Shown piece by piece: positions 25,083 to 35,882 of a stretch of 64,000 nucleotides of DNA (within the stretch, counting starts at the first letter, position 1; each line of letters opens with the position of its first letter). Source of the DNA: Phocoena phocoena (taxonomy: Eukaryota > Chordata > Mammalia > Artiodactyla > Phocoenidae); assembly GCF_963924675.1 (NCBI RefSeq), contig NC_089222.1:108763316-108827315 (forward strand), in the 5' to 3' direction. A program made the position numbers and the translations under genes. The notes below the pieces were generated by a model. That model had not been told where the DNA came from, ran no database searches, and saw only the letters and a list, made by a program, of their open reading frames with translations.

Positions 25083-25122
<40 letters not shown>

Positions 25123-25539
25123 GTGTGTGTTATGTAGGTATATAAGAACTAGTGTATAATATATGAATATAAATGCATGTGAGTATATTTGGGTGTTGGA
25201 CTTGCTTTTAGGACTGCGCCAAAGTGTTCTCCCTTATTATTCTGACTTATCTAATTTGTCATCTGCTTCTCTCTGAATTTGGTACACATAATAAAGAAAA
25301 ACCAGGTACTTAAATATTTTAAAATCACAAACCTTGAGTAATGGAAGGAATCTATGGACACAGTATAATGATGTATATATAAATATTAAATGCAAAATTA
25401 CAGAGTCAAATTTTGAAAAAATAATTAGAATGATCTAAGCCTGTAATTAGTTTACTTTCACACATGCACATAAACAAAGTATTGATAAAATTACACAGTG
25501 TTGATGGGGAGGGAGGTTTTAAAGTTGCATTCTGAGTCA
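24849..25539. other. Non-coding DNA with a GT microsatellite
   Basis: Outside the GT tract at 25,079-25,130 nothing is recognised. Confidence 0.35.
25079..25130. repeat. (GT)n microsatellite
   Basis: A run of GT units with minor interruptions at both edges. Confidence 0.95.
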
Positions 25540-25737
25540 AATTTTCCTCTACCATAGCACTTATTTTAAGTACATTATTTTTGTCTATTTACTTGTCTCT
25601 TTCCTGCTTATGTTTGATGACCTTTAGAACTACTGTGTATATTTGTGTTTATTCCAAATATTTATATTCATAGTATATCACAAAGCCTGGACAATTGCAA
25701 GTGCACAAGTATGTTGTTGAATAAATGAATGAATGCA
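25540..25737 (+). mobile_element. L2 3'-end fossil
   Basis: Ends with 'aagcctggacaattgcaagt' and 'gttgttgaataaatgaatga', the typical L2 3' terminus with its short TGAA repeat. The upstream 'atttacttgtctctttcctg' fits the L2 3' UTR. Confidence 0.7.
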
Positions 25738-26090
25738 GGTTATAGCTATACCCTTATATTCCATGTTTGTTTTTTTATTTTAATCTTTACAAAAAGGTGT
25801 TTAGGAGTATGCTTAAATAATTCATATGATTTATCAACATAATAATTTCATTAAGCATTGACTTGAAAATACTCAGAGCAGATTCACATTTAATTATTCA
25901 TTGCAGTGTCTGATAGAATGTCTCAAGTGATTGCATGTGTATGTCTGCTTAGGTATTTACTGCTTGGAACCATTGGAATTCCTTGTAGGTTACAATTTTT
26001 AACCAGTTCTAATTATTTTCAGGTAAGTACCATAATGAGAAAATATTATTCATCATGGGTTTCTCTTTGTTGTAAAATGCAGATCAAGGT
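25738..26090. other. Non-coding spacer
   Basis: Nothing recognised between the L2 end and the composite L1. A 72-codon ORF at 25,906 lacks any protein feature. Confidence 0.3.
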
Positions 26091-26444
26091 ATATATTTTT
26101 TTTTCAGTTTTGTTGAAAACTTGACATACCTCACTGTATAAGTTTAAGGTATACAGCACAATGGTTTGGTTTACATATATTGTGAAATGATTTCCACAAT
26201 AGGTTCAACTAACATCCATCTTTTCTTATAGATACAAGAAAAAGAAAAGAAAGAAAAAAAGGGGAAAAAATCTCCTTTTTTTTTTTCTTTCTTATATATC
26301 ATACAACTGTTAGCTATAGTCATCATGTTGTATATTACATCCCTAGTACTTTATGTACCTTTTAACCACCTTCCCCTAACTCCCCCATTCCCCCTCCTGG
26401 GACACTTTGCCTCTGGTAACCACAAGTCCGATCTCTTTCTCTAT

Positions 26445-26445
<1 letters not shown>

Positions 26446-26477
<32 letters not shown>
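26446..26477. repeat. Poly(T) tract
   Basis: A run of about 32 T inside the antisense L1 3' UTR. Confidence 0.9.
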
Positions 26478-26480
<3 letters not shown>

Positions 26481-26610
26481 TTCCAAATACAAGAGATCAT
26501 ACAGTATTTGTCTTTATCTGATTTATTTCACTTAGGATAATGCCCTCAAGGTCTGTTCATGTTGTTGCAAATGGTAGGATTTCCTCATTTTTATGGCTGA
26601 TTAATATTCC

Positions 26611-26612
<2 letters not shown>

Positions 26613-26653
<41 letters not shown>
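26613..26653. repeat. (TG)n microsatellite in L1
   Basis: About 20 TG units at the L1 position that normally reads 'tatacacaatggaatatt' in sense. Confidence 0.95.
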
Positions 26654-26654
<1 letters not shown>

Positions 26655-28320
26655 GTAATTTCTTGAGAACCCTCAATACTGTTTTCCATTTACAATACCA
26701 CCAACAATCTACAATACCACCAACAGTGTACAAGGGTTCTCTTTTCTTTACATTCATGTCAGCATTTGTTGTCTCTTATCTTTTTGATGATGGCTATTCT
26801 AACAGGTGTGAGGTGATATCTCATTTTGGTTTTAATTTGCGTTTTCCTAATGACTAGTGATGTTGAGCATCTTTTCACGTACCTGTTGGCCTTTTATATA
26901 TGCTTATATATGCTTTTTTGAGAAATGTTTATTCAGGTAGTTTGCCCATTTTTAAGTAGGTTATTTGTTTTTTTGCTATAGAGTTGAATGAGTTATTTAT
27001 ATGTTTTGGATATTAATCTTGTATCAGATGTATGGTTTGCAAATACCCCTTCTAATTCTTTAGGTTAACTTTTAAATTTGTTGATGGTTTCTTTTGCTGT
27101 GCAGGAGCATTTTAGTTTGAGGTAGTCCCACTTGTTTATTTTTTATTTTGTTGCTTGTGCTTTTAGGTGTCATATCCAAAATATTATTAAGAAGACATAC
27201 GTCAAGGAGCTTTATTCCTATGTTTTCTTCTAGGAGTTGCATGGTTTCAAGTCTTAGACTTAAGTCTTTCATCCACTTATGAATTATTTTTTTGTGAGTG
27301 ATGTAAGACACAGGTCGAGTTGCATTTTTTTACATGTGAATATCCAATTATTGCAGTACCATATATGTAAAAGACTGTCTTTTCTCCATTGAGTTTTCTT
27401 GGCTCCCTTGTCAAATATTAGTTGACTGCATATACTTTATTTTTATACTCTCAATTCTGTTCCATTGTTCTCTTTGTCTGTTTTTATGCCAGTACTGTAC
27501 TGTTTTGATGACTATAGCTTTTTAGTATAGCTTATAATCAGGAACTGTGATGCTCCAGCTTTGGTCTTCTTTCCCAGGATTGCTTTGGCAATTCATGGTC
27601 TTCTGTAGGTCCATAAACTCTTAGAAGTATTTTTTCTACTTCTGTAAAAATGCCATTGGAGTCTAGATAAAGATTGCATCGAATTTATAAGTGACATTTG
27701 GTAGTATTGATATTTTAACAATATATATTATTCTAATAAATGAACACGGGATAGTTTTCCACTTATTTGTGTCTTGTTTGATTTCTTTCATCGTCTTATG
27801 GTTTTCAGAGTAGAGATCGTTCACCTCCTTAATTAAGTTTATACCTAAACATCCTATTGCTTTTGATGCAATTATAAGTGTATAAATTTCTTTCTTTACT
27901 TTTCAGAAAACTCTTTGTTAGTGTATAGAAATGATACTGATTTTTGTATGTTAATTCTGTATCCTGCAACTTTACTGTATTCATTGATTAGATCTAACAG
28001 TTTTTGGTTGAATATTTAGGATTTTCTATATATAAAATCATGTTATCTGCAAATAGAGACAATTTTACTTCTTTCTTTCCAATTTTGTTACCTTTTTTTT
28101 TTTTTTTCCTTTTCCTTGCCTGATTACTCTAGGTAGGTATTCTAGTATTAGGCTGAATAGGAGTGCTGAGAGTAGGCACTCTTGTCTTGTTCCTGATCAT
28201 AGAGGAAAAGCTGTCCTACTTTCTCCACTGAGTACGATACGAGCTGTCAGCTTATCATATATGGACTTTATTATGTTGAGATATGTTCCTTCTATGCCTA
28301 ATTTGCTAATAATAATATCT

Positions 28321-29348
28321 ACAATCAAATCTACAATTCAGGAAGTTTGAAATCATACCAGGTATCTTCTCTGATCACAGTGGCATGAAACTAGAAATCA
28401 ATAACAAAAGGAAAACTGGAAAATTCATGAACACATGGAAATTAAATAACATTCTCTTGGTCAACAAATGGACCAAAGAAGAAATTAAAAGGGAAATTAA
28501 AACTTTCTTGAGACAAACAAAAATAAATCACAACATACCAGAATTTGTGGGAAGCAGTAAAAGCAGTTCTATGAGGGAACTTCATAGCAAGAAAAGTCTC
28601 AGAAAAACAATCTAAATTTACTCCTGAAGGAACTAAATAAAGAAGGACAAACTGAGCTGAAAGTTAGGGAAAAAAACGAAATAATAAGGATTAATGAAGA
28701 AATAAATAAAATACAGAATAGAAAAAAAATAGTAGAAAAGTTTAAGCTAACTAAGAGTTGGTTCTTTGAAAAAGATAAAACAGAACTGACAAACCCCTAG
28801 CTAGACTAACCAAGGAAAAAAGAGAAAGGGCAAAAATCAACAAAATTGTAAATGAGAAAGGAGATATTATAATGCATATCACAGAAATTCAAAGGATGGT
28901 AAGAGGCTGCTGTGAACAACTATACACCAACAAACTGGACAACCTAAAAGAAATGGAAAAATTCTTAGACACATACAACTTACAAAAACTGGATCAGGAA
29001 TAAATAGGAAATCTGAATAGACCAATAAGTTACCAGTAGGGGTATTAAATCAGTAATCAGATACTCCCAACAGAGAAAGTCACAGAAACAGGTGGTTTCA
29101 CAGATGAATTTTTAAAGTATTGAAATAAAAATTAACAACTATCTTTCTCAAACACTTTCAAAAAGTTAAAGAGGAGGGAATACTCCCAAAATTATTTTAC
29201 AAGGTCAGCATTTTGTTGATACCCAAATTAGAAAAAGACACTACTAGAAAAGAAAAGTACAGGTCAATATCATTGATGAATATAGACATAAAACAATCTC
29301 AATAAAATACTAGCAAACTGAATTCAGTAGCATACTAAAAGGATCATT
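28321..29348 (+). mobile_element. Old L1, inverted 5' part (sense), first half
   Basis: Starts within the L1 endonuclease region of ORF2: 'ctctgatcacagtggcatga' (the SDH motif area), then 'caaatggaccaaagaagaaa', 'gaacaactatacaccaaca' and 'ggtcaatatcattgatgaat'. The short ORF at 28,385-28,615 is an ORF2 shred. The sequence is broken at 29,348 by a younger L1 and resumes at 34,404-34,415. Confidence 0.88.
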
Positions 29349-29462
29349 AGATAGCCTCATCCACCAGAGGGCAGACAGCAGAAGCAAGAACTACAATCCT
29401 GCAGCCTGGGGAACAATAACCACATTCAAAGAAAGATAGACAATAAGAAAAGGCAGAGGACT

Positions 29463-30334
29463 ATGTACCAGATAAGGGAACAAGATAAAACCCCAGAAAA
29501 ACAACTAAATGAAGTGGAGATAGGCAACCTTCCAGAAAAAGAATTCAGAATAATGATAGTGAAGATGATCCAGGACCTCGGAAAAAGAAAGGAGGCAAAG
29601 ATCAAAAAGATGCAAGAAATGTTTAACAAAGACCTAGAAGAATTAAAGAACAAACAAACAGAGATGAACAATACAATAACAGAAATGAAAACTACACTAA
29701 AAGGAATCAATAGCAGAATAACTGAGGGAGAAGAATGGATAAGTGACCTGGAAGACAGAGTGGTGGATTTCACTACCATGGAACAAAATAAAGAAAAAAG
29801 AATGAAAATAAATGAAGACAGCCTAAGAGACCTCTGGGACAACATTAAATGCAACAATATTCACATTATAGGGGTCCCAGAAGGAGAAGAGAGAGGGAAG
29901 GACCAGAAAAAATACTTGAAGAGATGATAGACGAAAATTTCCATAACATGGGAAAGGAAATAGCCATCCAAGTCCAGGAAGCGCAGCAAGTCCCATACAG
30001 ATTAAACCCAAGGAGAAACACGCCAAGACACATAGTAATCAAAGACAAAGAAAAATTATTGAAAGCAGCAAGGGAAAAACGACAAATAACATACAAGGGA
30101 ACTCCTATAAGGTTAACAGCTGAATTCTCAGCAGAAACTCTACAAGCCAGAAGGGAGTGGCATGATATACTTAAAGTGATGAAAGGGAAGAACCTACAAC
30201 CAAGATTACTCTACCTGGCAAGGATCTCATTCAGATTTGATGGAGAAATCAAAAGCTTTACACACAAGCAAAAGCTAAGAGAATTCAGCACCACCAAACC
30301 AGCTCTACAACAAATGCTAAAGGAACTTCTCTAA
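29463..30334 (+). pseudogene. L1 ORF1 (RNA-binding chaperone), one frameshift
   Basis: L1 ORF1 proteins are trimeric RNA chaperones that coat the element's RNA. The first part (29,463-29,927, 154 codons) gives the Lys/Glu-rich coiled coil and the start of the RRM ('NIHIIGVPEGEER'). The rest continues in another frame to 30,334 and gives the C-terminal domain ('LQARREWHDILKVMKGKNLQ'). The two frames overlap at 29,849-29,927, so a single indel in this overlap separates them. The overall length, about 290 codons, is near the normal for artiodactyl ORF1. Confidence 0.9.
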
Positions 30335-30389
30335 GTGAGAAACACAAGAGAAGAAAAGGATCTACAAAAACAAACCCAAAACAATTAAG

Positions 30390-33300
30390 AAAATAGTCAT
30401 AGGAACATACATATCAATAATTACCTTAAACGTGAATGGATTAAATGTTCCAACCAACAGACACAGTCTTGCCGAATGGATACAAAAACAAGAGCCATAT
30501 ATAGGTTGTCTACAAGAGACCCACTTCAGACCTAGGGACACATACAGACTGAAAGTGAGGGGATGGAAAAAGATATTCCATGAAAATGGAAATCAAAAGA
30601 AAGCTGGAGTAGCTCTACTTATATCAGATAGAATAGACTTTAAAATAAATAATGTTACAAGAGACAAGGAAGGACACTACATAATGATCAAGGGATCAAT
30701 CCAAGAAGAATTATAACAATTATAAATATATATGCACCCAACATAGGAGCATCTCAATACATAAGGCAACTGCTAACATCTATAAAACAGCAAATCGACA
30801 GTAACACAATATTAGTGGGGAACTTTAACACCTCACTTACATCAATGGACAGATCATCCAAAATGAAAATAAATAAGGAAACACAAGCTTTAAATGACAC
30901 AATAGACCAGATAGATTTAAGTGATATTTATAGGACATTCCATCCAAAAACAGAAGATTACACTTTTTTCTCAGGTGTGCATGGAACATTCTCCAGGATA
31001 CATAACATCTTGGGTCACAAATCAAGCCTCAGTAAATTTAAGAAAATTGAAATAATATCAAGCATCTTTTCTGACCACAACACTATGAGATTAGAAATCA
31101 ATTACAGGAAAAAAATGTAAAAAACACAAACACATGGAGGCTAAACAATACATTACTAAATAACCAAGAGATCACTGAAGAAATCAAAGAGGAAATCAAA
31201 AATACCTAGAGACAAATGCCAATGAAAACACAATGATCCAAAACCTATGGGATGCAGCAAAAGCAGTTCTAAGAGGGAAGTTTATAGCTATACAAGCCTA
31301 CCTCAAGAAACAAGAAATATCTCAAATAAAAAATCTAACCTTACACCTAAAGGAACTAGAGTGAGAAGAACAGACAAAACCCAAAGTTAGCAGAAGGAAA
31401 GAAATCATAAAGATCAGAGCAGAAATAAATGAAATAGAAACAAAGAAAACAATAACAAAGATCAATAAAACTAAAAGCTGATTCTTTGAGAAGATAAACA
31501 AAATTGATAAACCATTAGCCAGACTCATCAAGAAAAAGAGGGAGAGTACTCAAATCAATAAAATTAGAAATGAAAAAGGTGAAGTTACAACAGACAGCAC
31601 AGAAATACAAAGCATCCTAAGAGACTACTACAAGCAACTCTATGCCAATAAAATGGACAACCTGGAAGAAATGGACAAATTCTTAGAATGTTATAACCTT
31701 CCAAGACTGAACCATGAAGAAATAGAAAACGTGAACAGACCAATCAGAAGTAATGAAATTGAAACTGTGATTTAAAATCTTCCAACAAACAAAAGTCTAG
31801 GACCAGATGGCTTCACAGGTGAATTCTATCAAACATTTAGAGAAGAGCTAACACCCATCCTTCTCAAACTCTTTCCAAAAATTTTCAGAGAAAGGAACAC
31901 TCCCAAACTCATTCTATGAGGCCACCATCACCCTGATACCAAAACTAGACAAAGATACTACAAAAAAAGAAAATTACAGCCCAATATCACTGATGAATAT
32001 AGATGCAAAAATTCTCAACAAAATACTAGCAAACAGAATCCAACAACACATTAAAAGCATCATGCACCATGATTAAGTGGGATTTATCCCAGGGATGCAA
32101 GGATTCTTCAATATATGCAAATCAATCGATGTGATACACCATATTAAACAATTTAAAGAATTAAAACCATATAATCATCTCAACAGATGCAGGAAAAGCT
32201 TTTGACAAAATTCAACACTCATTTATATTAAAAACTCTCCAGAAAGTGGGCATAGGGGGAACCTACCTCAACATAATGAAGGCCATATATGACAAACCCA
32301 TAGAAAAATCATTCTCAATGGGGAAAAACTGAAAGCACTTCCTCTAAGATCAGGAACAAGACAAGGATGTCCACTCTCACCACTATTCTTCAGCATAGTC
32401 TTGGAAGTCCTAACCATGGCAATCAGAGAAGAAAAAGAAATAAAAGGAATACAAATTGGAAAAGAAGAAGTAAAGCTGTCACTGTTTGCAGATGACATGA
32501 TACTATACATAGGGAATCCTAAAAATGCCACCAGAAAACTACTAGAGCTAACCCATGAATTTGGTAAAGTTGTAGGATACAAAATTAATGCACAGAAATC
32601 TATTGCATTCCTATACCCTAATGAAGAAAAATCTGAAAGAGAAATGAAGGAAGCACTCCCATTTACCATTGCAACAAAAGAATAAAATACCTCGGAATAA
32701 ACTTACCTAGGGAGACAAAAGACCTGTATGCAGAAAACTATAAGACACTGATGAAACAAATTAAAGATGATACAAGTAGATGGAGAGATATACCATGTTC
32801 TTAGATGGGAAGAATCAACATTGTGAAAATGACTATGCTACCCAAAGAAATCTACAGATTCAATGCAATCCCTATCAAATTACCAATGGAATTTTTACAG
32901 AAGTAGAACAAAAAATCTTAAAATTTGTATGGTGGCACAAAAGATCCAGAATAGCCAGCCAAAGCAATCTTGAGGGAAATAAATGGAGCTGGAGGAATCA
33001 CACTCCCTGACTTCAGTCTATACTATGAAGCTACAGTAATCAAGACAATATGGTACTGGCACAAAAACAGAAACATAGATCAATAGAACATGGTAAAAAG
33101 CCCAGTGATAAACCCACACACCTATGGTCAACTAATCTATGACAAAGGAGGCAAATATATACAATGGAGAAAAGACAGTCTCTTCAATAAGTGGTGCTGG
33201 GAAAACTGAACAGCTACATGTAAAATAATGAAATTAGAACACTCCCTAACACGATACACAGAAATAAACTCAAAATGGATTAGATACCTAAATGTAAGAC

Positions 33301-34210
33301 CAGACTCTATAATACTCTTAGTGGAAAACATAGGAAGAACACTCTGTGACATAAATCACAGCAAGATTTTTTTTGATCCACCTCCTAGAGTACTGGAAAT
33401 AAAAACAAAAATAAACAAATGGGACCTAATGAAACTTCAAAGCTTTTGCACAACAAAGGAGACCATAAACAAGATGAAAAGACAACCCTCGAATGGGAGA
33501 AAATATTTGCAAACGAATCAATGGACAAAGGATTAATCTCCAAAATATATAAGCAGCTTATGCAGCTCAATATTAAAGAAACAAACAACCCAATCCAAAA
33601 ATGGGCAGAAGACCTAAATAGACATTTCACCAAAGAAGACATACAGATGGCCTAGAAGCACATGAAAAACTGCTCAACATCACTAATAATTAGAAAAATG
33701 CAAATCAAACTTACAATGAGGTGTCACCTCACACCAGTTAGAATGGGCATCATCAGAAAATCTACAAACAATAAATGCTGGAAAGGGTGTGGAGAAAAGG
33801 GAACCTTCTTGCACTGTTGGTGGGAATGTAAATTGATACAGCCACTAGGGAGAACAGTATGGAGGTTCTTTTAAAAACTAAAAGTAGAATTACCATATGA
33901 TCCTGCAATTCCATTACTGGGCATATACCCAGAGAAAACCATAATTCAAAAAGACACATGTACCCCAATGTTCATTACAGCACTATTTACAATAGCCAGG
34001 TCATGGAAGCAACCTAACTGCCCATCAACAGATGAATGGATAAAGAAGATGTGGTACACATATACAATGGAATATTACTCAGCCATAAAAAGGAACGAAA
34101 TTGAGTCATTTGTTGAGACGTGGATGGATCTAGAGACTGTCATACAGAGTGAAGTAAGTCAGAAAGAGAAAAACAAATATTGTATATTAACACATGTTTG
34201 TGGAACCTAG
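30390..34210 (+). pseudogene. L1 ORF2 (endonuclease-reverse transcriptase), broken
   Basis: Endonuclease pieces lie at 30,432-30,716 ('YIGCLQETHFRPRDTYRLKV') and 30,815-31,120. The second contains 'GNFNTSL' where active L1s have GDFNTPL, so the catalytic Asp is lost, while the SDH motif survives ('FSDHNTMRLEI'). The reverse transcriptase FADD motif is intact at 32,484-32,495. The C-terminal region (33,228-34,210) includes a zinc-knuckle-like '[20 protein letters not shown]' and ends at the stop at 34,210. Several stops and frameshifts divide the reading frame. Confidence 0.92.
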
Positions 34211-34415
34211 AAAAATGTTACAGATGAACTGTTTTGCAGGGCAGAAGTTGACACACAGATGTAGAGAACAAATGTATGGACACCAAGGGGGGGAAACTGT
34301 GGTGGGGTGGGGATTGTGGTGTGCTGAATTGGGCGATTGGGATTGACATGTATACACTGATTTGTATAAAATTGATGACTAATAAGAACCTGCTGTATTA
34401 AAAAAAAGGATAATT

Positions 34416-34631
34416 TACCATGATCAGGTGGTATTATCCCTGGGATGCAAGGATGGTTCAACATACACAAACCAATCAATGTGTTATATCACGTTAATAG
34501 AGTGAAAGAAATAATCATGGAATCATTTCAATAGATGAAGAAAAAGCATCTCACAAAATTCAACATTCATTCATGATAAAAAAAAGGAACAACTCAACAA
34601 ATGAAGGCATCCTTTTAATTTGAAAATTTTA
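34416..34631 (+). mobile_element. Old L1, inverted 5' part, resumed
   Basis: Continues the L1 interrupted at 29,348: 'taccatgatcaggtggtatt', 'gggatgcaaggatggttcaa' and 'caaaattcaacattcattca'. Its last L1-like words ('aactcaacaaatgaaggcat', to about 34,610) meet the ORF2 position at which the antisense part begins near 28,310. This is what a twin-priming break predicts. Confidence 0.85.
34626..34631 (+). repeat. Target site duplication (left) of class II LTR
   Basis: Sequence atttta, repeated exactly at 35,984-35,989. A 6-bp duplication is typical of class II (betaretrovirus-like) integrations. Confidence 0.9.
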
Positions 34632-34719
34632 TGTCGGGAGCCATATAAGAAGTGCCTTTGAGTCTCAGCACGGACGAGACCCATAGTGCCTAGCAAAGCT
34701 GGTACTATCAGGTACAAAT

Positions 34720-35244
34720 ATGGAGAAGCAAAGCTCTCCTCTGTGTGGTTCCCCTTGTTTTCCCCTGGTTTTGCTTAAAGTGATTTTTATAGGATTACTA
34801 TTAATGTTAGGAAATATTCCCAGTGCCGACGGAGGGTTTAGGGAAAAACCCCAACTTAGGGTAAAACCAAAAAAGACTCCGGCTCCCCCAATGACTACAC
34901 CCGAAATCCCCACTCCCAGGCCAGGACATTGGGTGCAGGGAAACACAACAGGAGCATTTGTGTGGCAAGAGCTTACGTTAGAAGAAAAGCTAGATGAACT
35001 ATGGCCCCCCTGGGGAGTAATAGATATGCTGGGAAATATTTGGGTAAGGTGGCGAGGAGGATTTATGCTACGTTGGGTGTATTCAAAGCTGGATGAAGTA
35101 GGCTACATGGCAAGCTTATACAAGTTACATTGCTCTTTGTGCAGAAATGCTTATAAAGGACAAATTATATATTGTAAGTATTTTGCAAAGGAATTTGCTA
35201 ATAGGTTTAAGGTAGAATGTCCACCCCCAAAGCCTCCCAAATAA
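34720..35244 (+). CDS. LTR-encoded 174-aa putative membrane protein, function unknown
   Basis: The longest uninterrupted ORF in the window, wholly inside the U3 of the solo LTR. The ATG has A at -3 and G at +4, and an in-frame TAG lies about 40 nt upstream, so this start is the natural one. Visible features: a short N-terminus with two Cys, a hydrophobic segment at residues 14-33 (signal peptide or anchor), a basic Pro-rich stretch (about 41-70), one N-glycosylation sequon at N75, a Trp-rich amphipathic part (about 95-120, six Trp in all from 95), four Cys after residue 135 (138, 141, 152, 167) and a Pro-Lys tail. Position and anchor recall the superantigen ORF of MMTV LTRs, but this is about half as long and I see no sequence similarity that I could defend. 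It could also be an unrelated accessory protein of the parent virus. Confidence 0.5.
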   Translation: MEKQSSPLCGSPCFPLVLLKVIFIGLLLMLGNIPSADGGFREKPQLRVKPKKTPAPPMTTPEIPTPRPGHWVQGNTTGAFVWQELTLEEKLDELWPPWGVIDMLGNIWVRWRGGFMLRWVYSKLDEVGYMASLYKLHCSLCRNAYKGQIIYCKYFAKEFANRFKVECPPPKPPK

Positions 35245-35323
35245 TTATAAGGAAAAATGTGCGATGTCTGAAGGATAACGGTGAACGTGTAAAGCCTGTG
35301 GGAGAGAATTTTTATTACTGTAT

Positions 35324-35554
35324 GGGTTTGTAATTGTTAAGAGAAGAATATGCTTAAGTTTTGGGTTTATAATTGTTAAGAGAAGAATATGCTTAAGTTT
35401 TGGGTTTGTAATTGTTAAGAGAAGAATGTACTTAAGTTTTGGGTTTGTAATTGTTAAGAGAAGAATGTACTTAAGTTTTGGGTTTGTAATTGTTAAGAGA
35501 AGAATGCTTAAGTTTTGGGTTTGTAATTGTTAAGAGAAGAATGTGCTTAAGTTT
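35324..35554 (+). repeat. Six 39-bp tandem repeats in LTR U3
   Basis: Copies start at 35,324, 35,363, 35,402, 35,441, 35,480 and 35,517. The unit begins 'gggtttgtaattgttaagag' and continues 'aagaatgtacttaagtttt'. The period is exactly 39 except for copy five, which lacks 2 bp. Copies differ by only a few bases, so the array expanded recently relative to the LTR. Its place upstream of the TATA box suggests an enhancer array. Confidence 0.95.
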
Positions 35555-35852
35555 GTACCTTGATTAATGGCCTGATTGAATAGAATGTGCAAATACAAGA
35601 ACATCTGCTTTTAAGAAAGGTGAAGAAACCGCAAACAGAATTCCAGACCTAGATGTGACCAAGATATACCTAACCACAGGGGATGAAAGAGACCACAGGA
35701 GATAAGAGGATTACCTGATCATAAAACCTGCCTAACCTGCTGATATAATCTTTTGATGTAAATGACCTTTGGTTTTACTGTTGTGTACCTTTATTTTGTG
35801 GCTTTGGTATGAGAACTAGAATGTTAAGATTGAAAGTGAGATTGCCTCACAG

Positions 35853-35859
35853 TATAAAA
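35853..35859 (+). promoter_or_regulatory. LTR TATA box
   Basis: 'tataaaa' in 'agtataaaaagcttcgg', about 130 bp before the LTR end, followed by a GC-richer stretch. Expected cap site about 25-30 bp downstream. Confidence 0.75.
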
Positions 35860-35876
35860 AGCTTCGGAATTGTAAC

Positions 35877-35882
35877 AATAAA
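35877..35882 (+). terminator. LTR polyadenylation signal AATAAA
   Basis: Only 17 bp after the TATA box, so it lies at or just before the expected cap site. This implies a very short R region and means that transcripts from the 5' LTR would lack or barely include the signal, as in MMTV-like viruses. Confidence 0.7.

Larger units (their letters stand above)
26091..28320 (-). mobile_element. Old L1, 3' part (antisense) of a twin-primed insertion
   Basis: The + strand begins with the T-tract and antisense 3' UTR ('gacatacctcactgtataag', 'aggttcaactaacatccatc'). It then runs backwards through ORF2 to 'atgttccttctatgcctaat' at 28,284. The polymerase motif reads FADN instead of FADD (antisense, 28,042-28,053). 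At 28,320 the strand switches: the 5' part of what appears to be the same L1 follows in the opposite direction, as expected from twin priming. Confidence 0.85.
29349..34403 (+). mobile_element. Younger, nearly complete L1 nested in the old L1
   Basis: About 5.06 kb, beginning in the 5' UTR ('ccaccagagggcagacagca') and ending 'aataagaacctgctgtatta' plus a short A tail. It is flanked by 'aaaaggatcatt' (29,337-29,348) and 'aaaaggataatt' (34,404-34,415), a 12-bp target duplication with one mismatch. ORF1 has one frameshift and ORF2 several stops. Compared with the L1s at 36.5-44.2 and 46.5-52.3 kb it keeps longer ORFs. Most of the usual 5' UTR is missing. Confidence 0.93.

Noticed and set aside
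29426..29857. 143-codon minus-strand ORF rich in Ser, Phe and Leu
   Set aside because: It is the antisense shadow of the L1 ORF1 coiled coil.
32268..32669. 133-codon minus-strand ORF
   Set aside because: Antisense shadow of the L1 reverse transcriptase region; the + strand carries the FADD motif.
34665..34946. 93-codon minus-strand ORF in the solo LTR
   Set aside because: It overlaps the longer + strand ORF, is shorter, and its strand opposes the LTR's TATA box.
34720..35244. Assignment of the LTR ORF as an env fragment or as a true superantigen gene
   Set aside because: The LTR ends and the target duplication place it inside U3, so it is not an env remnant by position. Similarity to known superantigens could not be shown by eye, so only the positional likeness is reported.
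35324..35554. CRISPR-like array (regular 39-bp spacing)
   Set aside because: Units are contiguous tandem repeats with no spacers, inside a retroviral LTR in mammalian DNA.
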